5,404 nt of DNA. Origin: Candidatus Luteimonas excrementigallinarum (GTDB taxonomy: Bacteria; Pseudomonadota; Gammaproteobacteria; Xanthomonadales; Xanthomonadaceae). The notes beneath the pieces were generated by a model. It was not told where the DNA came from, searched no databases, and saw only the letters and a list, made by a program, of their open reading frames with translations. The stretch is from NCBI GenBank assembly GCA_019115725.1, contig DXCY01000079.1:1-5404 (forward strand), written 5' to 3'. Positions 1-5,404 of this stretch are shown here, one piece after another (position 1 is the first letter of the stretch; the number at the start of each line of letters is the position of its first letter). Made by a program: the position numbers and the translations under genes.

Positions 1-1922
1 GGCGAAAGGAACTGCGGCACGCGCCGCACCAGCCAGTCGGTCAGGCGCAGGCGCTGTCCCTGGCCGGCATCGCCCAGCGGCAGGTGTCCGCGCCAGTCGG
101 CATACAGCGGCTGGTTGCGTGGCGAACCCAGCACCAGCAGGTCACGGTCGGCGTGCTGACCGACCTGGGCCGGGCTGATGATCCGGGTGTTCAACGCCGG
201 ATAGCCGGTCGAAGCGCCCATGCGTCCCAGCAGCGTCAGGGCGTTGCCCAGGTCGATGGAAGTGGGCCTGTCGGGAAGCACCAGCGCGGTTTCCGCCAGA
301 TCAGCCATGCGGGTGAACGGAAAGCCCGCGTTGCCGAACGCCGCCAGGTCCGGCATCGCCATGTAATGGTGGAAGCCCGACAGGTCGATCGTCGAATCGC
401 CGTCGATCGCCGCCGACACATCCGGGAACGTGCTCCTGCATTCGTCCGCCTGCGGCCGGTCGAAGAAGAAGTGGAAGCGCAGCTGGCTGTTGGCGGAAAA
501 CGGGCCGGTGGGCAACACCAGCTTTTGCCGGATCGGCATCTCCCCCACCGGCTGCAGCAGGTTGCCCAACCGGCCGCCCAGGCTGCTCGGCCGGGCTTTG
601 CCGTCCAGCGGCAGCGTGCTGACAAACGCATCGTTGATGCTGATGTTCAGTGCCGAGCGCCCGACGCCTTCGGGCAGCGTGTACCGGTAGCGCAGGTCCA
701 CCGGGATGCCCTGGGTCTTCCAGACAAACAGATCCGGCGGCAGCTGCAGGCCAATCCGGATCAGGTCCGGGTGATAGCCACGCACGCTCAGCTCGCCCGG
801 GCGCTGCACCAGCTCCGACATCCGCACCGGGCGATTGCTTGGCAGCCAGTTGGGCGCGTCGTAGGGCACCCGCGGCTGCACCGCGTCCAGCCCCTCGACC
901 ATCGCCAGCGGCCCGGACAGCGGCGTGCCCAGCACCAGCGCGGTCGCCGCCTGGGCCAATTCGGCCTCGTCCCGGCCCAGGACCAGCAGCAGCTTGGCCT
1001 TGTCGTCGTTGGGATTGTCGATCACCGCCAGCGCAGGGCCGGACACCTGCGGCAGGTCCAACCCGGCCGGCGGATTGCGCGTGGTCGCCACAACCACCGC
1101 GTTGCCGGTGATCGGCGGATGCTCAGCCATCGCTGGAAACAGTCCCCCGCGGTAGCCCGCCAGCGCGCCGAACCACGAGGCCACGATGCCCGCCGGCTCC
1201 AGCACGCCAGGCCCGGGCTCACCGGCAAACACGAACGGCAGCTCCAGCCGCGCGCTGTCACGCGTATCGAAGAACGGCACCGGCAGCAGCGCCAGGTCGT
1301 TGCTCAGCCGCAGCGGGCTCCAGCCCAGCTCCACGTAACTGGCGCTGTCGATGTTGGCCCACAGGCTGGTGTGGTCGGGATCCTCGCACTGGTGCGTGTA
1401 ATGACCGATCAACTGCAGGTTGATCCGGTTGTAATCGATGATCAGGCGCGGATCGATCTCCACCTCGCTTTCCACCACCTGCCCTGCCAGCTCCCGGGGC
1501 ACCGGCAGGGTGGCCACGGTCACGTCGTTCACCGTCACCCGCAGGTGCGACAGGTCCGGCAGCAGCGCCGGCGACCAGCTGTATTTCAAGTGCAGCGTGG
1601 CGTGATCCACCACCTGGTCGGTGCGCACCGAGAGCGGCACCCCGGCCCGACCTTCGACGCCGCGCAGGGTGATCTCGTAATCGACCCCCAGGTCACGCAG
1701 CGAGAAGCTGCTGCTGCGCGAAGGGCGGGCCGGCGCCGCCGCCTCAGCTGCAGCCGAGGCGGCATCATCCTGCTGCGGCACGGTCCCTGGCGCCCGCCCC
1801 TGTGGCAGGTCCTGGGCCAGCACCCCGCCACCGAGCAGGGTCGCTGCCAACGCCGCTGCCACCACGCGTGGGCGGAACGCTGCGCGCCCGCCGGTCCATC
1901 TGGAAACCACACTGCCGATCAT
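1..1922 (-). CDS. bcsB: Cellulose synthase regulatory/periplasmic subunit BcsB (C-terminus outside window)
   Basis: The first 640 residues of BcsB, the periplasmic partner that binds BcsA and guides the emerging glucan. The frame is open from the ATG at 1922 to the left edge. Full-length homologues are near 780 residues (E. coli 779), so the last carbohydrate-binding/flavodoxin-like part and the C-terminal membrane anchor are missing here. The N-terminus is a Sec signal peptide: an Arg-containing n-region, a hydrophobic core VVAAALAATLLGGG and likely cleavage after VLA (residue 36). An Ala-rich linker to about residue 60 follows. Family hallmarks are CEDPDHTSLW (179-188), DEC (493-495), DGDSTIDLSGFHHY (507-520), MPDLAAFGNAGFPFT (523-537) and ADLAET (540-545). 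C179 and C495 are in conserved blocks and could pair as a disulfide, which is inference. The ATG overlaps the bcsA TGA as ATGA with a good SD. Confidence 0.96.
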   Translation of the reverse strand, partial: MIGSVVSRWTGGRAAFRPRVVAAALAATLLGGGVLAQDLPQGRAPGTVPQQDDAASAAAEAAAPARPSRSSSFSLRDLGVDYEITLRGVEGRAGVPLSVRTDQVVDHATLHLKYSWSPALLPDLSHLRVTVNDVTVATLPVPRELAGQVVESEVEIDPRLIIDYNRINLQLIGHYTHQCEDPDHTSLWANIDSASYVELGWSPLRLSNDLALLPVPFFDTRDSARLELPFVFAGEPGPGVLEPAGIVASWFGALAGYRGGLFPAMAEHPPITGNAVVVATTRNPPAGLDLPQVSGPALAVIDNPNDDKAKLLLVLGRDEAELAQAATALVLGTPLSGPLAMVEGLDAVQPRVPYDAPNWLPSNRPVRMSELVQRPGELSVRGYHPDLIRIGLQLPPDLFVWKTQGIPVDLRYRYTLPEGVGRSALNISINDAFVSTLPLDGKARPSSLGGRLGNLLQPVGEMPIRQKLVLPTGPFSANSQLRFHFFFDRPQADECRSTFPDVSAAIDGDSTIDLSGFHHYMAMPDLAAFGNAGFPFTRMADLAETALVLPDRPTSIDLGNALTLLGRMGASTGYPALNTRIISPAQVGQHADRDLLVLGSPRNQPLYADWRGHLPLGDAGQGQRLRLTDWLVRRVPQFLS

Positions 1923-4078
1923 CCGGACTCTCCTCGAGCATCCCTGGCGGCCGCGCGGCGCTCGCCCCCCGTCATCCACCGGCCGAGCCGGCCGAAGCCG
2001 CGCCCGCTGGCCTTGAGCACGGAGGCCAGCGAACCGAAAAAACCCTCGTCGCCATGGCGTCCCCATATCGACACCCACATGTCGGCACGCGCGAAGGTGG
2101 ATGCCACCAGCCACCGCTCCTGCTCCAGGTCCAGGTCGCTGAACTCGATGCCCAGCACCTGCTCGCCGCGGTCATGGCGCAACACGGCCGGCAGGCGGCC
2201 ACTGCGGCGGCGATGTGTCAGCTCCACCTCCACCTCCAGCCCCTCGGACAGCGAGTGCGGCTCGTCCAGCTTCACGGCAATACCGCCTTGGGAAAAATTC
2301 ACCGTGCGGCACCCCAGCGCCTGGCCATCCGGCAGATGCAAGGTGGCGCGCACATCCAGTGGAACACGGTGCGATTTGCGCACCTGGCGCTGCTCATTGC
2401 AGGTGGCGATCACCGCGCCCAGGATGATCATGTTGTAGACCGTCCAACCGATGTTCAACCACACCGTCTGCACCACGCCGGCCGAATCGGCCGTCACCAG
2501 CCGCCCGATGCCCACCGCCATGCCAATCAGGTTCAACAGCAGCAGCACCAGGTAGGGCAGTGCAATGTGCGCATCGAAATAGCTGCGCGGCACCAGACCG
2601 CCCTTCGCGGTCACGTTGAACTTGCCCAGCTTCGGGTTCAGCACCGCCATCGTGGTCGGGCGCAGGATGTACCAGGCCAGCGCCGTCTCATACACCTCGT
2701 TCCACAGCAGATGGCGGTGCCGCCCCTGGATGCGCTGGTTGGTCAGCAGCGCATGGGCCAGGTGTGGCAGCGCGTAGGCCGCGATCATCAGCGCCGATGC
2801 GTGGATCACGTGCGCGCCGAAGAACAGGAACGCCAGCGGCGCGGTCAGGAAGATGATCCGCGGCAGCCCGTAGAAAAAGTGCAGCATCGCGTTCGTGTAG
2901 CACAGCCGCTGCGCCAGCTTCAGGCCCTTGCCCAGCATCGGGTTGTCCACCCGCAGGATCTGGGCCATGCCGCGCGCCCAGCGGATCCGCTGGCCCACGT
3001 GCGCCGACATGCTTTCGGTGGCCAGTCCGGCCGCCTGCGGGATCGGGATATAGGCGCTGGTGTAGCCGGCCCGGTGCAGGCGCAGCGCGGTATGCGCATC
3101 CTCGGTCACGGTCTCGGTGGCCACCCCGCCGACTTCCTCCAGCGGCGCGCGCTTGATCACCGCGCACGAGCCGCAGAAGAACGTCGCATCCCACTGGTCG
3201 TTGCCGTCCTGCAGCAGGCCGTAGAACAGCTCGCCCTCGTTGGGCACCGTGCCGAACGTGCCCAGGTTGCGCTCGAACGGATCGGGCGAGAAGAAATAGT
3301 GCGGCGTCTGCACCACCGCCAGCTTCTCATCGTGCAGAAACCAGCCCATCGACATCTGCAGGAACGAGCGGGTGGGCATGTGGTCGCAGTCGAAAATGGC
3401 CACGTACTCGCCGCCGGTCTGACGCAGCGCGGCATTGATGTTGCCGGCCTTGGCACCCTTATTGTCACTGCGTGCCAGGTAGCCCACCCCAGCCTGCTCA
3501 CAGAACTGGCGGAACTCATCGCGGCGGCCGTCATCAAGCAGCCAGATGTTCAATTTGTCCTTGGGCCAGTCCATCACCGTAGCCGCCAGCACCGTGGTGC
3601 GCACCACCGACAGCGGCTCGTTGTAGGTCGGGATATACACATCCACCACCGGCCACTGCGTCTGGTCCTCGGGCAGCGGCACCGGCCGGCGGTTCAGCGG
3701 CCGCGACACCTGGAAATACCCCAGCACCAGCACCACGAAGGCGTAGATCTCGGCCGACACCAGGCCCAGCCCCAAGGTGATATCCACCACGCTGCCAAGT
3801 CCCACCGTCTCGGTCAGCCGCCACCACATGTAGCGGGTGGACACCAGCAGCGACAGCCCCATCAGCACCAGCGGCACCAGCCGTCCTTCGCGGTTGCGCA
3901 GCAGCAGGGCAGCGCCGAACACCACTGCCGAAAACACCAGCTGGTGGCGCACATCCAGCGGCACGACCACCATCAGCGCCAGCGCCGGCAGCACCAGCAG
4001 CGCCAACGCGCCCAGCGCCAGCCACAGGGTCAGCCGGCGCAGCGGGCGTTCCTGGCCAGCAACGGAAGGATCAGCCAC
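1919..4078 (-). CDS. bcsA: Cellulose synthase catalytic subunit with C-terminal PilZ domain (UDP-forming)
   Basis: A 719-residue inner-membrane family-2 glycosyltransferase that polymerises UDP-glucose into beta-1,4-glucan and moves it across the membrane. Four N-terminal membrane segments (about 15-38, 46-60, 66-82, 97-121) precede the cytoplasmic GT domain with DDG (182-184), DCD (230-232), FFCGS (300-304), TED (325-327) and QRIRW (363-367). Next come further membrane segments (about 400-445, 505-527, 537-558) with the gating-loop motif FNVTAKG (487-493) between them. The PilZ domain has both c-di-GMP motifs: RKSHR (567-571) and NFSQGG (594-599). An amphipathic tail follows (about 679-702). 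Nothing essential is missing, so activity should depend on c-di-GMP. It is shorter than E. coli BcsA (872) because it lacks the long N-terminal extension. Start is GTG with only a weak upstream GGCGG, 5 bases after the bcsP-like stop. The TGA overlaps the bcsB ATG. Confidence 0.97.
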   Translation of the reverse strand: MADPSVAGQERPLRRLTLWLALGALALLVLPALALMVVVPLDVRHQLVFSAVVFGAALLLRNREGRLVPLVLMGLSLLVSTRYMWWRLTETVGLGSVVDITLGLGLVSAEIYAFVVLVLGYFQVSRPLNRRPVPLPEDQTQWPVVDVYIPTYNEPLSVVRTTVLAATVMDWPKDKLNIWLLDDGRRDEFRQFCEQAGVGYLARSDNKGAKAGNINAALRQTGGEYVAIFDCDHMPTRSFLQMSMGWFLHDEKLAVVQTPHYFFSPDPFERNLGTFGTVPNEGELFYGLLQDGNDQWDATFFCGSCAVIKRAPLEEVGGVATETVTEDAHTALRLHRAGYTSAYIPIPQAAGLATESMSAHVGQRIRWARGMAQILRVDNPMLGKGLKLAQRLCYTNAMLHFFYGLPRIIFLTAPLAFLFFGAHVIHASALMIAAYALPHLAHALLTNQRIQGRHRHLLWNEVYETALAWYILRPTTMAVLNPKLGKFNVTAKGGLVPRSYFDAHIALPYLVLLLLNLIGMAVGIGRLVTADSAGVVQTVWLNIGWTVYNMIILGAVIATCNEQRQVRKSHRVPLDVRATLHLPDGQALGCRTVNFSQGGIAVKLDEPHSLSEGLEVEVELTHRRRSGRLPAVLRHDRGEQVLGIEFSDLDLEQERWLVASTFARADMWVSIWGRHGDEGFFGSLASVLKASGRGFGRLGRWMTGGERRAAARDARGESG
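1930..1935 (-). promoter_or_regulatory. Shine-Dalgarno of bcsB within the bcsA 3' end
   Basis: GAGGAG on the minus strand, 7 bases before the bcsB ATG (1922-1920), lies in the last codons of bcsA. Together with the ATGA overlap it fixes the bcsB start and indicates independent plus coupled initiation, as expected for two subunits of one complex. Confidence 0.7.
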
Positions 4079-4083
4079 CTGGA

Positions 4084-4431
4084 TCAGCCGCCGGGATCGA
4101 TACTGCGCAGCCGGGCCAGCGGGCTGTGGGCACCCAGCCTGGGCTCGGCTGCGGCAAGCCGCGCGAACAGCCCGGCCAGGGGCGTATGTCCTTCCGGCAC
4201 CTGCCGCGCAGGCGTCGGCGCAACTGGCGGCGCAGACGGCGCGGCAGGCGCTGGAGCGGCCGTCTCTTCAGCGCGCGGCGCGGGTTTGCGCACCGGCGCC
4301 GCAGCCGGCTCCACCTGGGAAAACATCCGGTAGGCTTCGGGCCGCTTCGTGCGCCCGTCCAGCCGGCGGAACAGCCCGGCCACGTCGTCGCCGTCTTCGT
4401 CCAGGTCGTTGCTGTGGGTCAACTTGCTCAT
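4084..4431 (-). CDS. bcsP: BcsP-like proline/alanine-rich cellulose biosynthesis protein
   Basis: A 115-residue soluble protein with no signal peptide or membrane helix. Its order is an acidic N-terminus (NDLDEDGDD, residues 8-16), a conserved-looking block DVAGLFRRLDG followed by PEAYRMF (16-37), a low-complexity Ala/Pro linker (about 41-80), and a C-terminal block TPLAGLFARLAAAE (83-96) then SPLARLRSIDPG (103-114). The AGLFxRL heptad occurs twice (18-24 and 86-92). Short proteins with an N-terminal D-[VI]-x-x-LF-x-R motif and a Pro-rich tail next to bcsA are assigned to the BcsP/BcsR group; the role of BcsP is poorly defined, and scaffolding with BcsD or the synthase is the favoured idea. 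Position between bcsD and bcsA supports the call. The start ATG follows an AGAGG SD. The stop lies 5 bases before the bcsA GTG, so bcsA is probably translated by coupling. Confidence 0.68.
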   Translation of the reverse strand: MSKLTHSNDLDEDGDDVAGLFRRLDGRTKRPEAYRMFSQVEPAAAPVRKPAPRAEETAAPAPAAPSAPPVAPTPARQVPEGHTPLAGLFARLAAAEPRLGAHSPLARLRSIDPGG

Positions 4432-4436
4432 CAAAA

Positions 4437-4441
4437 CCTCT
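4437..4441 (-). promoter_or_regulatory. Shine-Dalgarno of the bcsP-like gene
   Basis: AGAGG on the minus strand, 5 bases before the ATG at 4431-4429. It selects this ATG over the longer open frame, which reaches back to 4548 through bcsD in another phase with no comparable SD. The protein that begins here has a sensible acidic N-terminus followed by the conserved LF-containing segment. Confidence 0.6.
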
Positions 4442-4459
4442 GTGTGCTTCACAGCACAC
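4442..4459 (-). promoter_or_regulatory. Small hairpin across the bcsD stop codon, next to the bcsP SD
   Basis: On the minus strand GTGTGC (4459-4454) and GCACAC (4447-4442) form a perfect 6-bp inverted repeat around the 6-base loop TGTGAA. The loop contains the bcsD TGA stop (4451-4449). The 3' arm ends on the base just before the SD of the bcsP-like gene. A ribosome finishing bcsD would melt it. It could tune coupling between the two genes or be a chance repeat; there is no T-tract, so it is not a terminator. Confidence 0.35.
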
Positions 4460-4907
4460 GCGACACCATGTAGGTGCAAAGATCGGGGTGCTCGCCCGGC
4501 ACATGGGCCACGTCCAGCACCGGCACCATGCCGGCGGTCCGCAGCCACTGCCGGTACGCGCCTTCCAGAAAGCCGGTATCCCAGCCTTCCGGCGCGCCCA
4601 GCACCGCCGACAGCGGCGAGGCCACGTGGTGGATCAGCAGCCGGTCACCGCCGTCCTCGAACGCGGCATGGCCCCAGTCGATCGACGACCACACCGCGTT
4701 GGCAGCCGCGGCAAAGCCTTCCAGCGTGTCCACCGGCCCAAGCGGATGGGCCTGGGCGAAACGTGCGCCCAGCCGCGCCATCAGCCGCACCAGGTCGCCA
4801 TGTGGAAGCGCGTCGCTGAACTCGCCCGCCAGCGCCGTCAGGAATCCGCGCCATTGGCGTGAACACGCCTGTGCGCGATAACAGCCCAGTATTTGTGAAG
4901 GTTCCAA
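4449..4907 (-). CDS. bcsD: Cellulose synthase operon protein D
   Basis: A 152-residue protein, close to the usual BcsD length of about 156. BcsD is a small accessory protein that forms ring-like octamers and aids alignment and crystallinity of cellulose fibrils. It was first thought periplasmic; later work on Komagataeibacter places it in a cytoplasmic scaffold. No signal peptide or membrane segment is visible here, which fits the cytoplasm. The family match is clearest in the middle and C-terminal part: SSIDWGHAAFE (residues 74-84, compare INWGYVKLD in the Komagataeibacter protein), DRLLIHH (88-94), GWDTGFLEGAYRQWL (108-122) and a final strand TYMVSRVL. Translation starts at TTG with a strong SD at 4915-4921; an in-frame stop upstream excludes a longer form. 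It is the first gene of the bcs group and ends 17 bases before the bcsP-like start. bcsD marks type I bcs operons. Confidence 0.88.
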   Translation of the reverse strand: MEPSQILGCYRAQACSRQWRGFLTALAGEFSDALPHGDLVRLMARLGARFAQAHPLGPVDTLEGFAAAANAVWSSIDWGHAAFEDGGDRLLIHHVASPLSAVLGAPEGWDTGFLEGAYRQWLRTAGMVPVLDVAHVPGEHPDLCTYMVSRVL

Positions 4908-4914
4908 CCGGCTG

Positions 4915-4921
4915 CCCCTCC
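4915..4921 (-). promoter_or_regulatory. Strong Shine-Dalgarno of bcsD
   Basis: GGAGGGG on the minus strand sits 7 bases before the TTG at 4907. It lies between the WecA-like stop codon (4931-4929) and that TTG. The WecA-like stop is in the same frame as bcsD, so the TTG is the only possible initiation codon between that stop and residue 40 of the protein. The strong SD supports TTG as the real start. Confidence 0.75.
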
Positions 4922-4928
4922 GACCGCC

Positions 4929-5404
4929 TCAATCCCAGCCAAGTGCCGCGGGCACCGGCCCGAACACGGGCAACCGCCGCACGACACGAAAAAAAGCCAG
5001 TGCCCGCACGCGGCGGGCACTGAGCCAGTACCAGAATACACACAGGCAGATGAAGGCCACCAGGATCACCGGGTGCGGCACGTCAAAGCGCATCGCCTGG
5101 CCCGCCAGCAGTCCGCACCCCAAGCTGAAACCCGCCAGCGCCACCGCCGCCTGGGTGGGGCCGAAGCCCGCATCCTGCATGAAGTGATGGATATGATCGC
5201 GCCCGGCCGAAAACGGCGAGCGCCCCTGGCGCGTGCGGCGCACCGTCAGCACCAGGCAGTCCATGATCGGAATCGGGATCAACCACAGCGCCAGTACCGG
5301 GCTCACCGGATGGCCGGGGTTTTGGGTCAGGCGGAACACCACCCACGCCACCACCAGCCCCAGGAACGCGCTGCCCGCATTGCCCATGAACACCTTGGCC
5401 CGCG
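4929..5404 (-). CDS. WecA/MraY-family undecaprenyl-phosphate GlcNAc-1-phosphate transferase, C-terminal part (5' end outside window)
   Basis: This is the C-terminal half (about 157 residues) of a polytopic inner-membrane enzyme that transfers a sugar-1-phosphate, probably GlcNAc-1-P, from a UDP-sugar to undecaprenyl phosphate. That is the first step of O-antigen, common-antigen or exopolysaccharide synthesis. The visible part begins in the conserved VFMGx-AGS loop and continues with a segment resembling E. coli WecA: HPVSPVLALW, a membrane helix ending IPIMD, the cytoplasmic GRSPFSAGRDHIHH loop with its HxHH signature (codons near 5195-5184), two more hydrophobic segments and a basic tail. 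The family's VFMGD motif reads VFMGN here (AAT codon at 5381-5379). The 84 residues after HIHH are close to the length in WecA, so the C-terminus looks natural. The stop is 21 bases before bcsD. A terminator-like hairpin lies inside the coding region. The exact sugar cannot be told from this fragment. Confidence 0.88.
   Translation of the reverse strand, partial: RAKVFMGNAGSAFLGLVVAWVVFRLTQNPGHPVSPVLALWLIPIPIMDCLVLTVRRTRQGRSPFSAGRDHIHHFMQDAGFGPTQAAVALAGFSLGCGLLAGQAMRFDVPHPVILVAFICLCVFWYWLSARRVRALAFFRVVRRLPVFGPVPAALGWD
4989..5026 (-). terminator. Intrinsic-terminator-like hairpin and T-tract inside the WecA-like coding sequence
   Basis: Read on the minus strand, CAGTGCCCGC (5022-5013) is followed by a 5-base loop and its exact complement GCGGGCACTG (5007-4998). 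Then come GC and seven T's (4995-4989). A one-base bulge would let the flanking GC pair with GC in GGCT (5026-5023), giving about 12 pairs directly before the T-tract. This is the form of a strong Rho-independent terminator. It is also coding sequence: the same bases read as LSARRVRALAFF in the C-terminal tail of the WecA-like protein, and the frame continues 60 bases past the T-tract to its stop codon. The structure is seen directly; whether it terminates transcription is inference. If it does, transcripts ending here would lack a stop codon unless translating ribosomes keep the hairpin open. Confidence 0.6.

Noticed and set aside
2005..2031. 8-bp inverted repeat CGCTGGCC / GGCCAGCG with an 11-base loop in the bcsA 3' end
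   Set aside because: There is no T-tract on either side and it lies in the coding region of the BcsA tail. Repeats of this size are expected by chance at this GC content.
2037..2042. A6/T6 run in bcsA as a possible terminator tail
   Set aside because: No stable stem lies directly upstream of the T-run on the minus strand. The codons GGT-TTT-TTC-type reading encode the conserved-looking EGFFG tail.
84..2438. Long plus-strand open frame of 784 codons opposite bcsB and the bcsA 3' end
   Set aside because: It runs antisense to well-supported bcsB/bcsA coding sequence. Its product is rich in Arg, Gln, His and Pro with no domain, as expected when the reverse frame of high-GC codons lacks stops.
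1802..4333. Long plus-strand open frame of 843 codons opposite bcsA and bcsP
   Set aside because: Same reason: a His/Gln/Arg-rich antisense shadow of bcsA. The bcsA frame carries every family motif, so the plus-strand frame is a by-product of codon bias.
4432..4548. N-terminal extension of the BcsP-like frame to an earlier start at 4548
   Set aside because: It would overlap the bcsD 3' end in another phase, has an atypical Gly/Ala/Arg-rich sequence, and the ATG at 4431 has a proper AGAGG SD.
4908..4988. Promoter for the bcs genes between the T-tract and bcsD
   Set aside because: The stretch is GC-rich with no AT-rich -10 box, no paired -35, and no GG-N10-GC sigma-54 spacing that I could find.
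1..5404. CRISPR arrays, tRNA/rRNA genes, insertion sequences or attachment sites
   Set aside because: No regularly spaced repeats, RNA-gene signatures, transposase frames or terminal repeats are visible. Essentially all bases are accounted for by the five minus-strand genes.

Overview
The window is a compact, GC-rich, gene-dense stretch of a Gram-negative proteobacterial chromosome. All supported genes lie on the minus strand, so transcription runs from high to low coordinates. It holds the front part of a bacterial cellulose synthase (bcs) operon, preceded by the 3' end of a sugar-phosphate transferase gene. The family types, the presence of bcsD and a bcsP-like gene, and the strong GC bias at third codon positions suggest a gammaproteobacterium of the Xanthomonas/Stenotrophomonas type. 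A betaproteobacterium is the main alternative. This placement is inference from the proteins, not from a marker gene.

In transcription order the layout is as follows. (1) 5404-4929: C-terminal part of a WecA/MraY-family polyprenyl-phosphate GlcNAc-1-phosphate transferase, running off the right edge. (2) 4907-4449: bcsD, with a TTG start and a strong Shine-Dalgarno (SD) sequence. (3) 4431-4084: a small proline/alanine-rich BcsP-like protein. (4) 4078-1919: bcsA, the catalytic cellulose synthase, with all glycosyltransferase motifs and an intact C-terminal PilZ domain. (5) 1922 to the left edge: bcsB, the periplasmic partner, starting in a 4-base ATGA overlap with bcsA and leaving the window before its C-terminal anchor. 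Gaps between genes are 21, 17, 5 and -4 bases, so bcsD-bcsP-bcsA-bcsB reads as one transcription unit with translational coupling.

Functionally, BcsA polymerises UDP-glucose into cellulose at the inner membrane when c-di-GMP binds its PilZ domain, and passes the glucan to BcsB in the periplasm. BcsD and the BcsP-like protein are accessory proteins that probably organise synthase complexes on the cytoplasmic side. No bcsQ lies between bcsP and bcsA; bcsZ and bcsC, if present, lie beyond the left edge.

The most unusual signal is a near-ideal intrinsic-terminator structure (perfect 10-bp GC-rich stem, 5-base loop, seven T's) inside the coding sequence of the WecA-like gene, about 80 bases before bcsD. 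Other points of interest are a repeated AGLFxRL motif in the BcsP-like protein, an Asp-to-Asn change in the VFMGD motif of the WecA-like protein, and a hairpin whose loop holds the bcsD stop codon. The plus strand contains long open frames, but these are antisense shadows of the bcs genes.
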